35,514 nt of DNA from Pseudomonadota bacterium (GTDB lineage: Bacteria > Pseudomonadota > Gammaproteobacteria > Steroidobacterales > Steroidobacteraceae): the NCBI GenBank assembly GCA_025356815.1, contig JANXQL010000030.1, forward strand, positions 1 to 35,514, given 5' to 3'. Shown here one piece after another: positions 15,996-23,865 of this stretch. The stretch's first letter is position 1. Every line of letters begins with the position of its first letter. Position numbers and translations under genes: made by a program. Under the pieces are notes generated by a model that was not told the origin of the DNA, made no database searches, and was given only the letters and a program-made list of their open reading frames with translations.

Positions 15996-17497
15996 CCAAT
16001 CGTCGCATCGTCCCTGCCGCCCTGCTCTGCCTGCTCGCGGCCAGTGCCGCGGCGGCAGGCAAGCCGCCGTCCGCACCGATCGACCCCGGCGCCCCGCCGG
16101 GCACCGGCGGCGACCGGCCTGCGCCGCGGCTCGCGGGCGAGGAGCACATGAACTACGGGCCGTTCGGCGAGGTCACTGTCTATCGCCCGAAAGGGGCGGT
16201 GACGAGCGTCGCGCTGTTCGTGTCGGGCGACGGCGGCTGGAACCTCGGCGTCGTGCAGATGGCGCGCCACTTGCTCGAGATGGACGCCGCGGTCGTCGGC
16301 ATCGACATCCGCCACTACATCGACGCGGTGAATGCGCCGACCGCGATGTGCCGCAGCTACGCGGTCGACTTCGAGGGGCTCGCGCATGCCGTTGAGCAGC
16401 GCCTGAAGGTGCCCGAGTACCTGCCGCCGGTGCTGGTCGGCTATTCGTCGGGCGCCACGCTCGTCTATGCCGCCGCGGTGCAGTCGCCCAAGGGCACGTT
16501 CGCAGGCGCCCTGAGCATGGGGTTCTGTCCGGACCTGCAGATCACGCAGAAGGTCTGCAAGGGCAGCGGCCTGGAGTACGAGTGGCAGCACGCCAAGCAC
16601 GGCACGCCGCCGCCCGTCGTGGGCATGGTGTACGCGGCGTCGCCAACCAACATGACTCCCTGGATTGCGTTCCAGGGCGCCGCGGACCAGGTCTGCGACG
16701 CGCCCGCGACGCGTGAGTTCACGGCGAAGACCAAGAGCGCGGAGCTCGTCTGGCTGAACAAGGTCGGCCACGGCTTTTCGGTCGAGCGCAACTGGCTGGG
16801 GCAGTTCCGTACCGCCTACGCGAAACTCGCCAAGGGCGGGACGCCGCCGTCGTCGACCGTCGCCGACGTGCGCGACCTGCCGTTGGTCGAGGTGCCGGCG
16901 AGCGGCACGCCGGCGTCGGGCTTCGACGACACCTTCGTCGTGCTGATGACGGGCGACGGCGGCTGGGCGGGTCTCGACCAGGACGTCGCGGCGGCGCTTG
17001 CGGCCGCAGGCGTACCCGTGGTCGGCTGGAACAGCCTCAAGTACTACTGGACAAGGCGCACGCCCGAGGGTGCCTCCCAGGATCTCGAACGCATCATCGC
17101 CCGCTACGGTGCGGCGTGGCATCGGCCGCGTGTGCTGCTGGTCGGCTACTCGTTCGGTGCCGACGCGCTGCCGTTCCTCTACAACCGGTTGCCGCAGGCG
17201 ATGCGCGCGAACGTGCGCAGCCTGAGCCTGCTGGGGCTGAGCGAGACGGCCGAGTTCGAGTTCCACGTCGCCAGCTGGATCCCCGGCGCCGACGAGGGCG
17301 GCCGCTCGACGCACGCCGAGATCGGGCGCGCCGCCGACGCGCACGTGCTGTGCCTGTATGGCAGCGACGAGTCGGACAGCTCCTGCAGCAGGCTTGCGGG
17401 CCCGCGCGTGAAGGCCCTCGGCCTGCCCGGCGGGCACCACTTCGGCGGCGACTACGACGCGCTGGCGAGGCACATCCTGGAATTCGCGCGCCAGTAG
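15992..17497 (+). CDS. acvB: AcvB/VirJ-family periplasmic aminoacyl-phosphatidylglycerol hydrolase
   Basis: A 501-residue exported protein with a signal peptide (MTNRRIVPAALLCLLAASAA, cleavage near residue 22). It contains two copies of an alpha/beta-hydrolase-like module. The N-terminal copy has FVSGDGGWN, GYSSGA and a late VGHGFSVE; the C-terminal VirJ-type copy has LMTGDGGWAG, GYSFGADALPF and GGHHFGGDY. In Agrobacterium, AcvB is encoded next to the MprF homologue LpiA and hydrolyses lysyl-phosphatidylglycerol; the same gene pairing is seen here with a 4-nt ATGA overlap. The pair would set the level of aminoacylated lipid by synthesis and removal. The following hairpin (17511-17536) ends this transcript and the convergent receptor gene. 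Confidence 0.87.
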   Translation: MTNRRIVPAALLCLLAASAAAAGKPPSAPIDPGAPPGTGGDRPAPRLAGEEHMNYGPFGEVTVYRPKGAVTSVALFVSGDGGWNLGVVQMARHLLEMDAAVVGIDIRHYIDAVNAPTAMCRSYAVDFEGLAHAVEQRLKVPEYLPPVLVGYSSGATLVYAAAVQSPKGTFAGALSMGFCPDLQITQKVCKGSGLEYEWQHAKHGTPPPVVGMVYAASPTNMTPWIAFQGAADQVCDAPATREFTAKTKSAELVWLNKVGHGFSVERNWLGQFRTAYAKLAKGGTPPSSTVADVRDLPLVEVPASGTPASGFDDTFVVLMTGDGGWAGLDQDVAAALAAAGVPVVGWNSLKYYWTRRTPEGASQDLERIIARYGAAWHRPRVLLVGYSFGADALPFLYNRLPQAMRANVRSLSLLGLSETAEFEFHVASWIPGADEGGRSTHAEIGRAADAHVLCLYGSDESDSSCSRLAGPRVKALGLPGGHHFGGDYDALARHILEFARQ

Positions 17498-17501
17498 CTC
17501 C

Positions 17502-17536
17502 CAAAAGAAAACGGCGGGACCCGAAGGTCCCGCCGT
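17502..17536 (-). terminator. Rho-independent terminator of the first TonB-dependent receptor
   Basis: An 11-bp perfect stem (17511-17521 with 17526-17536) and a four-base loop. On the minus strand it is followed by a T-rich run, TTTTCTTTT (17510-17502), so it terminates the receptor gene ending at 17564. The stem may also stop plus-strand acvB transcription, but there no T-run follows. Confidence 0.85.
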
Positions 17537-17563
17537 CAGTTCGGCGCGTTGCCGATCCCTTTG

Positions 17564-20464
17564 TTAGAGCTTGACCTCGAAGCCCGCGTACATCTGCCGG
17601 CCGATCGCGTCGTAGGAATCCGGCGCGGTCTCGGTGCCGGTGACCTGGTTCAGCATGCCCGACGGCAGGAACGGCGGCTTCTTGTCGAACAGGTTGCGGA
17701 CGCCGCCATAGATCGTCGTCTGTACCTTGCTGCCGAGCGTGTAGCGCAGCTGGATGTCGTGGTACAGGTACGCCGCGATGTTGTTGAACGGCGCCTGCGC
17801 CACGGACACGTTGGCCGGGTCGATCTGGTCCTTCGCCGCACTCTCGTAGCGCATCGTCCACTCGAGCGCCAGCTCATGGCCGGTGTACTCGAGCATCAGC
17901 GTGCCGCGATGGCGCGGCGTGCCAATCTGGCCGACGTAGGAGACCACCGGCGTCTCCGGCGAGCTCTTCTGCTCGTACTTCTGCAGATACGTCCAGTTGA
18001 GCCCGATGTCCATCGAGCCACCGATCCGCTCGGGCATTCCGAAGTGATAGCGGGTCTGCAGATCGACGCCCGTGGTGCTCAAGGTCGCGACGTTGATGAG
18101 CTTCTGGTCGAGCCGCGTCAGCTTGCCGGTGGTCGGGTTGCGAAACACGCTGCCGCAGAAGCTTGGCGAGCCGGTCAACAGGCACTGCGACAGCAGTTCG
18201 GGATAGTCGATCGTCCCGACCGCGCCTTCGATCTTGATGTTGAAGTAGTCGAGCGTGGTTGTGAACCCGTGCAGTGCCGTCGGCGTGAACACGACGCCCG
18301 CCGTGTAGGTCTTCGCCGTCTCGGGGCCCAGGTCGATGTTGCCGCCATTGAAGCCGGTGATCGTCTGGTAGTCGAGGAACGAGTAGTTGAAGCCGCCGCC
18401 CGCGATGGCTGTCGCGATCGCCGGGATCGCGCGGCACGCCGTCGCGACGGCGCCGCTGGTCGCGGCCGTGACGCCGTCGCACGGATCGCTGATGCCGGTC
18501 GGGAAGGTCTGGCCCGGGGCCGAGTACAGCTCCCCGATGTTCGGCGCGCGGACCGCCTTCGAGTACGCGCCGCGGAAGCGCAGGTCGTTGATCGGGGCGT
18601 AGTTCAGGCGCAGGTTCCAGGTGCTCACGCGTCCGACGGTGGTGTAGTCGGAGCTGCGCACCGCGCCTTCGACGGACAGGTCCTTGACCGCCGTCACGCC
18701 CGCCAGGAGAGGCACCGCGACCTCGCCGAAGATTTCCTTGACGGTGTACGAGCCGGAAACGTTCGGCAGCGCGTTGCCGCCGTTGAGGCCCGAGTTGGTC
18801 AGCGAATCCCACACCTCGCGGCTGTCCTCGGTGCGCCGTTCGGCGCCGATCACCGCGCGGACTTCGCCCGCAGGCAGCTTGAACAGCGGGCCCTGAGCGA
18901 CGGCCGACACGACCTGCTGCTGGATGGCCACGTCGCGGGTGGCCGGTGAGTTGATGTAGGCGGCCGCGGCCGGCGTGATCGAGTTCGCGCCGAACACGTT
19001 GAGCGGCACGCAGCCCTGCGCCTGGGCGATGATGTCGCGACAGACGATGTTGCCGCTGCCGTCGACGATGGAGTCGAGCGCGTAGCGCAGGTTCAGGACG
19101 TTGACCTGGCCGGTGCTGTACTGCGCGTCGGTGGTCCGGCCGAACATGTAGTAGATGTCGTATTGCCACGGCGTGCTGAACAGGTCGCCCTTGACGCCGG
19201 TCACGATGCGGGTCGTCTGGCGGCGCGAGGAGGCGCTGCGGATCGCGACGCCGGTCAGGCGCTTGCGCACGCCGAGGGAGGCGACACAGTCCGCCGCCGG
19301 GTCTTCCGTGCCGCAGCCATAGAACGCGTTGTCATCGGCGATGATCGCGGCGAGGTCGGCCGGAATGTAGGCGTTGGTCAGTGGAATACCGCCCGCGCCT
19401 GCGTAGACGCTGTCCGTCGACCCGTTCGGGCCGATGCCGAGCGGAAACGGCTCGAGATCCGCCTCGGTGTGCGTGTGGCCGTAGGTGAACTCGGCATACA
19501 GCTGGTGCTTGTCTGCGAGCTGGTACTTCATGATGCCCGAGATGAGCGTGCGGTCGGTCGGGACCGTGATGCGCCGCCAGGCGTTGCGGTTGAAGCCGAG
19601 CGAGGTCGCGTAGGGCACGACCGCGCCGCTGGCATCGAAGGTGTACAGGCCATCGAGGATATTGCCGGCTGAGTCGGCGAGCGTGATGTTGCCCTGCGGG
19701 TTGAAGCTCGAATACGCGCCGTAGATGCCCGCCTTGGACACACTCGTGTCCCGGGTCGAGATCGCACGCTGCTTCGAATACAGGCCCGAATCCTTGTCGT
19801 AGGCGATGTTGAAGAACGACGTGCCGCGGCCGTCGGCGAAGTCGCTGCCGAAGGTCAGCGAGCCGAGCCGGGTGTTCGCGCCGCCGTCGCTCGTGCCGCC
19901 GCCCTGGCCGCGGATCCGGACCCCGTCGAAGTGTTCCTTGAGCACGACGTTGACCACGCCCGAGACGGCTTCGGAGCCGTACACGGCGGACGCGCCGCCG
20001 GTAATCACATCGATGCGCTCGATGAAGTCGGTCGGGATCATGTTGAAGTCGGCGGCGGAGTCGCCGGCGATGCCCGGGACCATGCGCCGGCCGTTGATCA
20101 GCACCAGCGTGCGGCTGTCGCCGAGGTTGCGCAGGTTGATCGTGTTGACGCCCGAGCTGCTGGTCGAGAAGTTTGAATTGGCGCCGGAGATGCCGGAAAT
20201 GCCGATGGCCGGCAGGTTGCGCAGCACGTCGGCCGTATTCAGGCTGCCGGTGGCGACGATCTCGGTGGCGCTGATGATCGTGATCGGCGTGGTCGACTCG
20301 AGTTCGGGCCGCGCGATGCGTGAACCGGTGACGACGATGTCCTCGAGGGTCGCGGCGCCGGAGTTGCCGGCGGGGGCGGTCTGGGCGAAGGCGGCGGCTG
20401 CGGTGGCAGCGCTCAGCGCCAGCGCGACGCGGACGGCCCGGTTCAGAAGACGACTGCTAGCCAT
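17564..20464 (-). CDS. TonB-dependent receptor, Oar-like/LEDIVVTGSRI type (receptor 1)
   Basis: A 966-residue outer-membrane receptor with a signal peptide ending in AAAAFAQ (about residue 28). The N-terminal plug domain shows LEDIVVTGSRI, a TADVLRNLPAIGISG segment, LRNLGDSRTLVLINGRRM, FIERIDVITGGASAVYGSEA and VSGVVNVVLK. The C-terminal barrel repeats aromatic-ended strands and closes with FEVKL instead of the usual Phe. Cysteine pairs occur in putative extracellular loops (GCGTEDPAADC, DPCDGV with TACRAIP, SQCLLTGSPSFC). TonB-ExbB-ExbD energy would import a ligand too large or scarce for porins; the ligand is unknown. ATG 20464 has GGGAG about 10 nt upstream. It is divergent from a TPR-sulfotransferase and followed by a strong terminator. 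Confidence 0.93.
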   Translation of the reverse strand: MASSRLLNRAVRVALALSAATAAAAFAQTAPAGNSGAATLEDIVVTGSRIARPELESTTPITIISATEIVATGSLNTADVLRNLPAIGISGISGANSNFSTSSSGVNTINLRNLGDSRTLVLINGRRMVPGIAGDSAADFNMIPTDFIERIDVITGGASAVYGSEAVSGVVNVVLKEHFDGVRIRGQGGGTSDGGANTRLGSLTFGSDFADGRGTSFFNIAYDKDSGLYSKQRAISTRDTSVSKAGIYGAYSSFNPQGNITLADSAGNILDGLYTFDASGAVVPYATSLGFNRNAWRRITVPTDRTLISGIMKYQLADKHQLYAEFTYGHTHTEADLEPFPLGIGPNGSTDSVYAGAGGIPLTNAYIPADLAAIIADDNAFYGCGTEDPAADCVASLGVRKRLTGVAIRSASSRRQTTRIVTGVKGDLFSTPWQYDIYYMFGRTTDAQYSTGQVNVLNLRYALDSIVDGSGNIVCRDIIAQAQGCVPLNVFGANSITPAAAAYINSPATRDVAIQQQVVSAVAQGPLFKLPAGEVRAVIGAERRTEDSREVWDSLTNSGLNGGNALPNVSGSYTVKEIFGEVAVPLLAGVTAVKDLSVEGAVRSSDYTTVGRVSTWNLRLNYAPINDLRFRGAYSKAVRAPNIGELYSAPGQTFPTGISDPCDGVTAATSGAVATACRAIPAIATAIAGGGFNYSFLDYQTITGFNGGNIDLGPETAKTYTAGVVFTPTALHGFTTTLDYFNIKIEGAVGTIDYPELLSQCLLTGSPSFCGSVFRNPTTGKLTRLDQKLINVATLSTTGVDLQTRYHFGMPERIGGSMDIGLNWTYLQKYEQKSSPETPVVSYVGQIGTPRHRGTLMLEYTGHELALEWTMRYESAAKDQIDPANVSVAQAPFNNIAAYLYHDIQLRYTLGSKVQTTIYGGVRNLFDKKPPFLPSGMLNQVTGTETAPDSYDAIGRQMYAGFEVKL

Positions 20465-20823
20465 TGTGGTGGCACTCCCTGTTGCTTCTTGTTGCGATCA
20501 GGCGTGGCCACGGGCCGCCGCCGGTGTCGGTCGCGCAACCTTCCCGAAGGCGGGAAATTGATTGCGGACGCCGCATCTTATTCGCCTCAAGCAGATGTAT
20601 TAATGCGACAAATGCGTAGGTCAGGACGTGTAGAACAGCCCTGATTGTTGCGTCGGCGCATCAATTCGTCGCCGGCACTCTGGCCGCCGGTGCTGCCATT
20701 GGCCGCGCCTTCGGCGCCTACGGCACGGTTGCGGCGGCGGCGGCGGCCCACACGCCGCCGGAGCGGGCATGGCGAGCCCTGTGGGATCATGGGCGCCGCT
20801 TCGGTGTATGCGGGAGAGACCGG
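20465..20823 (+). other. Divergent intergenic region between receptor 1 and sulfotransferase 1
   Basis: A 359-bp region carrying both leaders. The left part (about 20465-20640) is less GC-rich and probably holds the receptor promoter, but no convincing -35/-10 pair was identified. The right part (about 20640-20823) is very GC-rich, with a GCG-repeat near 20735. It is open and in frame with the sulfotransferase back to a TAG just before the GTC at about 20622, reading as an Ala/Gly-rich segment with no ATG, GTG or TTG start. It is therefore left as leader sequence. Confidence 0.5.
20541..20556 (-). repeat. Inverted repeat in the receptor 1 leader
   Basis: TTCCCG (20541-20546) and CGGGAA (20551-20556) form a 6-bp hairpin about 80 nt upstream of the receptor start codon. 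Its loop on the sense (minus) strand is CCTT. The receptor 2 leader has a comparable 6-bp hairpin with the same loop at 23795-23810. Confidence 0.4.
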
Positions 20824-22293
20824 TTGACGACTCCGGAGGCGATGATTCGCGAGGCGCAGCAGTTGCAGCGGGACGGGCGCGTGCTCGAGGCGATCGCGGC
20901 GTACCGGCGCGTCCTGATGCAGTGGCCGGCGTTGCCGGATTGCTGGTTCAACCTCGGCTTCCTGCTGCGGCAGGCGCGCCAGTTCGACGATGCGCTGACC
21001 TGCTACCAGAAGGCGCTCGACCTCGGCGTCACGGAGCCTGAGTCCGCGCGCCTCAACCGCGCCGTGATCTACGCCGATCACCTGCGGCGCGACGACGCGG
21101 CCGAACGCGAATTGCTCGCCGCGCTCGACCTGAACCGGGGCTATGTGCCTGCGATGCTTAATCTGGCGAACCTGCACGAGGACCGGGGTCGCCGCGACGA
21201 GGCGCGTGGCTTGTATGCCCGGGCGCTGGCGGTGGATCCGGCCTGCTTCCTGGCCCTGGCTCGCTACGCCAATCTGCAGGGCAGCGGGGTGCGTGACCCG
21301 GCGCTCGTCGGCCAGTTGCGCGCCGCGCTCGCAAGTCCGTTGGCGACCGCCGTCGATCGTGCGGACGTGGGCTACGCGCTCGGCCGCCTGCTCGATCAGG
21401 CAGGCGACTACCCGGCCGCATTCGCCGCCTACGAGCAGGCCAATCTCGACAGTCGTGCTGCGGCGCCGCACGATGTGCGGTACGACCGCGTCGCGCAGGA
21501 GGCGCTGGCGGAGCGGCTGATCAGAACCCCGCTGCCGACCGCAGTGCCGCCCGCGGCGGGTCCGCGACTGGTGTTCGTCTGCGGGATGTTTCGCTCCGGT
21601 TCGACCCTGGCCGAGCAGTTGCTCGCCGGCTGTCCCGGTGTCGCGGCGGGCGGCGAGCTCGACCTGATCCCGTCCGCCGTCGCGTCGCGGCTGTCGCCAT
21701 TTCCCGAAGCGTTGCGCGACGCGCCCGGGGCGACGCTGGCGCAACTCGCGGCCAGCTACCGGGAGGCCGTGGCGAGGCTGTTCCCTGCGGCGCGGCTGGT
21801 GATCGACAAGCGTCCCGACAATTTTCTGTACATCGGGCTGATCAAGACGCTGTTCCCGGACGCCAAAATCGTCCATACGACCCGCGATCCGCTCGACACC
21901 TGCCTGTCGACCTTCTTCCTGCACCTCGATCACCGGATGAGCTACGCCCTCGATCTGCTGGACACAGGCCACTACTATCGGCAGTACCGGCGCGTCATGG
22001 CGCACTGGCAGCAGCTGTACGGTGGCGACATCATCGACCTCGATTACGATCATCTGGTGCGCGATCCCGACGTCGCGGGTGCGGCCCTGTTCGGCGCGCT
22101 TGGGCTGCCGTGGGACCGGACCTGCCTGGACTTCGCCCGTGCGCGGCGGTCGGTGAAGACCGCCAGCGTCTGGCAGGTGCGCGAGCCGCTCTATCGGCAC
22201 GCCTCGGGACGCTCGCGTCACTACGCGCGCGAGCTGGCGCCGCTGCGGGCCTATCTTGCCGACCTGCTGCCGGACGAGGCGGGTTCCAAATGA
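20824..22293 (+). CDS. TPR-containing sulfotransferase 1
   Basis: A 489-residue protein. Residues about 5-210 form tetratricopeptide repeats (for example AIAAYRRVLMQWPALPDCWF, ALTCYQKALDLG, ARGLYARALAVDP). Residues about 248-480 are a Sulfotransfer_3 domain with the PAPS 5'-phosphosulfate loop FRSGST (256-261) and the 3'-phosphate region IVHTTRDPLDTCLSTFF. Such enzymes move sulfate from PAPS to a hydroxyl, probably on a peptide or glycan held by the TPRs; the acceptor is unknown. The start is TTG 20824, supported by GGGAG (20812-20816) 7 nt upstream. Its stop overlaps the next gene by 4 nt (ATGA), and that gene overlaps the third likewise, so all three form one operon. Confidence 0.9.
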   Translation: MTTPEAMIREAQQLQRDGRVLEAIAAYRRVLMQWPALPDCWFNLGFLLRQARQFDDALTCYQKALDLGVTEPESARLNRAVIYADHLRRDDAAERELLAALDLNRGYVPAMLNLANLHEDRGRRDEARGLYARALAVDPACFLALARYANLQGSGVRDPALVGQLRAALASPLATAVDRADVGYALGRLLDQAGDYPAAFAAYEQANLDSRAAAPHDVRYDRVAQEALAERLIRTPLPTAVPPAAGPRLVFVCGMFRSGSTLAEQLLAGCPGVAAGGELDLIPSAVASRLSPFPEALRDAPGATLAQLAASYREAVARLFPAARLVIDKRPDNFLYIGLIKTLFPDAKIVHTTRDPLDTCLSTFFLHLDHRMSYALDLLDTGHYYRQYRRVMAHWQQLYGGDIIDLDYDHLVRDPDVAGAALFGALGLPWDRTCLDFARARRSVKTASVWQVREPLYRHASGRSRHYARELAPLRAYLADLLPDEAGSK

Positions 22294-22961
22294 GCGTACC
22301 GGCCCCCGAGGTCGTGCCGCTGTTCGCGACACCGTTCGGGGTCGTCACGCTGCCGGATGCGGCCGCGCTCAATGCGGGGCTCCAGCCGCTGTTCGATGCC
22401 CGCGCGAGGCCCGAATGGCGCGACCCGACGGTGCCCGCCGGGCCGCGCGTATTCCGCGGCCGCGACGATCTGTACGAGTGGCCCGACCCGCCGGTGCAGC
22501 AATTGATGCGCGGCATGCTGACTGGCGTCAGTGCCGTGGCGGCGTCGATCAATACCTTCACTCCGGCGGCGTTCGCGGCGCTGCGGGTCGAGTCGCGCGC
22601 ATGGTTTACGATCGTGCGGCAGGACGGCTGCGTACCGTCGACGAGCTACGCCAACAGCGCCTGGCTCGCGGTCTACTGCGTCGCCGCTCCCGAAACGTCG
22701 GCAACGCGCTTCGACAGCGGCGTGCTGCGGCTGCACGAATCACGCCTCGGCACCATGTTCCAGGACGCCACCAACAGCGAGGCGCTGCTGCCGTACCGGC
22801 ACGGGCACAGCACTTGGCGCCCCCAGCCTGGCCAGATGGCCGTCTTCCCCGGCTCGGTCACCCACGAGATCGCGCTCGTGCGCTCCAGCGGCGAGCTGGT
22901 GCTGGTCATGGCGCGGGTCCGTTTCGTCGGTCCCGATCAGACGGGGATTCCGTGGTGGTGA
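22290..22961 (+). CDS. 2OG-Fe(II) oxygenase-like protein, active-site degenerate paralogue
   Basis: A 223-residue protein related to the putative 2OG-Fe(II) oxygenase family (2OG-FeII_Oxy_5) and to the next gene. Shared features are PLFATPFGVV at the start, LAVYCV in the middle and a late FPGSVTHEIALV. In the next gene the metal-binding segment reads AHNHPLASWSAVYCV, but here it reads PSTSYANSAWLAVYCV, so both histidines are missing. The DPR following the strand is ESR here; only the distal His is kept. It may be an inactive partner of the intact paralogue. The start ATG overlaps the sulfotransferase stop, although the frame is open further upstream. Cytoplasmic; no signal peptide. Confidence 0.78.
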   Translation: MSVPAPEVVPLFATPFGVVTLPDAAALNAGLQPLFDARARPEWRDPTVPAGPRVFRGRDDLYEWPDPPVQQLMRGMLTGVSAVAASINTFTPAAFAALRVESRAWFTIVRQDGCVPSTSYANSAWLAVYCVAAPETSATRFDSGVLRLHESRLGTMFQDATNSEALLPYRHGHSTWRPQPGQMAVFPGSVTHEIALVRSSGELVLVMARVRFVGPDQTGIPWW

Positions 22962-23605
22962 GTCCGACCGTGACGCTCAGTCCGATGTTCGCGGTGCCTT
23001 TCGGCCAGGCCCGGCTCGAGTCGTGCGCGGTGCTCAATCGCGAGCTCGAAGCGCTGTTCCTGGACCGGGAGAACGACGAGTACCGCAACCCCACGCCAAG
23101 TCATATCGCGCAGCAGGAGCTGTTCGAGAGCCGATTCAACCTTTTCCGCTGGCCAGAGCCCTGCGTACAGCAGTTGCGCAGGTTCATGCTGGACGCGGTG
23201 GTCAAGACCATCCTCGCCGCGACGACGCTGCGCCAGGAGGATCTGGCTCGCCTCACGTTTCACAACCACACGTGGTTCCACCTCACCCGGCACGCGGGGT
23301 CATTCATCGCGCACAATCACCCGCTGGCATCCTGGTCGGCGGTCTACTGCGTTCGCGCGGGGGAGATGGTCGCCGACGAGCCGGGGAGCGGCCTGCTGCG
23401 TTTTTTCGACCCGCGGCAGGCAGCGCACGCCTACTCGGACCCCGCGAACGCGGGCCTGCGCCCCCCGTTCGCGCTGCGCCCCTTCGAGCTGCGGCTCGCG
23501 GAAGGTCAGGTGGTGGTGTTCCCGTCCTACCTGTTCCACGAAGTAACTCCTTTCTATGGCAAGGACTTACGGATCACGGTGGCGACCAACTGCTGGTTCT
23601 TCTGA
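22958..23605 (+). CDS. Putative 2OG-Fe(II) oxygenase (intact active site)
   Basis: A protein of about 215 residues of the 2OG-FeII_Oxy_5 type. Visible blocks are PMFAVPFGQARLE, WFHLTRHAGSFIAHNHPLAS (HxH with the following WSAVYCV), RFFDPRQ and FPSYLFHEVTPFYG with the distal His. These enzymes couple 2-oxoglutarate decarboxylation to hydroxylation of an amino acid or peptide. The start is one of three consecutive GTG codons (22952, 22955, 22958). 22958 is chosen because it makes a GTGA overlap with the previous stop, as elsewhere in this operon, while GGGG at 22943-22946 would fit 22952 or 22955 better; ATG 22985 is a further alternative. The substrate is unknown and may be shared with the sulfotransferase. 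Confidence 0.82.
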   Translation: MSPTVTLSPMFAVPFGQARLESCAVLNRELEALFLDRENDEYRNPTPSHIAQQELFESRFNLFRWPEPCVQQLRRFMLDAVVKTILAATTLRQEDLARLTFHNHTWFHLTRHAGSFIAHNHPLASWSAVYCVRAGEMVADEPGSGLLRFFDPRQAAHAYSDPANAGLRPPFALRPFELRLAEGQVVVFPSYLFHEVTPFYGKDLRITVATNCWFF

Positions 23606-23610
23606 CCGCC

Positions 23611-23627
23611 GGCGCCGCTGCGGCGCC
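23611..23627 (+). terminator. Possible end-of-operon hairpin after the oxygenase
   Basis: GGCGCC (23611-23616) and GGCGCC (23622-23627) flank GCTGC, six bases after the oxygenase stop codon. The stem is strong but no T-run follows, so this is a weak terminator candidate or an mRNA-end stabiliser. Confidence 0.35.
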
Positions 23628-23733
23628 CTATCGCGGTGCAGCAACGACATTACCGAATCCTGTAGCGCTCGTGCAACACTCTAGGCGAAGTCCGAGATTT
23701 GCCTAATAAATCGCGGCGAAAGCCCGCAGTTCT

Positions 23734-23762
23734 TTGCACACACTACCTACGTCGTGTAGTAT
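23734..23762 (+). promoter_or_regulatory. Sigma-70-like promoter for receptor 2
   Basis: TTGCAC (23734-23739) and TAGTAT (23757-23762) are separated by 17 bases in a locally AT-richer stretch, about 100 nt before the receptor start. An inverted repeat ACTAC (23742-23746) / GTAGT (23756-23760) overlaps the spacer and -10 element and could be an operator. No Fur-box-like 19-mer was recognised. Confidence 0.5.
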
Positions 23763-23794
23763 TTCCGCCATAAGCGGGAGCTGTGCTTGAGACG

Positions 23795-23810
23795 CGGCCT
23801 CCTTAGGCCG
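23795..23810 (+). repeat. Leader hairpin upstream of receptor 2
   Basis: CGGCCT (23795-23800) and AGGCCG (23805-23810) flank the loop CCTT in the 5' leader of receptor 2. Its geometry and loop match the hairpin in the receptor 1 leader, while the stem sequence differs. Confidence 0.4.
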
Positions 23811-23865
23811 GCGGCAAGGCGCTCCGGGACCAGAAACGCTAATGAAAACCATTGGGAGTTTACGA

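Noticed and set aside
13989-16076. Antisense frame of about 695 codons opposite mprF
   Set aside because: Low-complexity Arg/Gln/His-rich translation, no domain, no Shine-Dalgarno; mprF carries clear motifs.
16176-16190. A further GTCTATC occurrence as a third ECF promoter
   Set aside because: It lies inside the acvB coding sequence and lacks the upstream TGWAAY element at the right distance.
17511-17536. The hairpin as a plus-strand intrinsic terminator for acvB
   Set aside because: No T-run follows on the plus strand; it is annotated as the minus-strand receptor terminator, with only possible bidirectional action.
17549-18949. Plus-strand frame of 466 codons opposite receptor 1
   Set aside because: It runs through the terminator region and mirrors the receptor coding sequence; no recognisable protein features.
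20730-20750. GCG-repeat tract as a phase-variable simple repeat
   Set aside because: Short and imperfect, in a very GC-rich context, with no evidence that it changes a reading frame.
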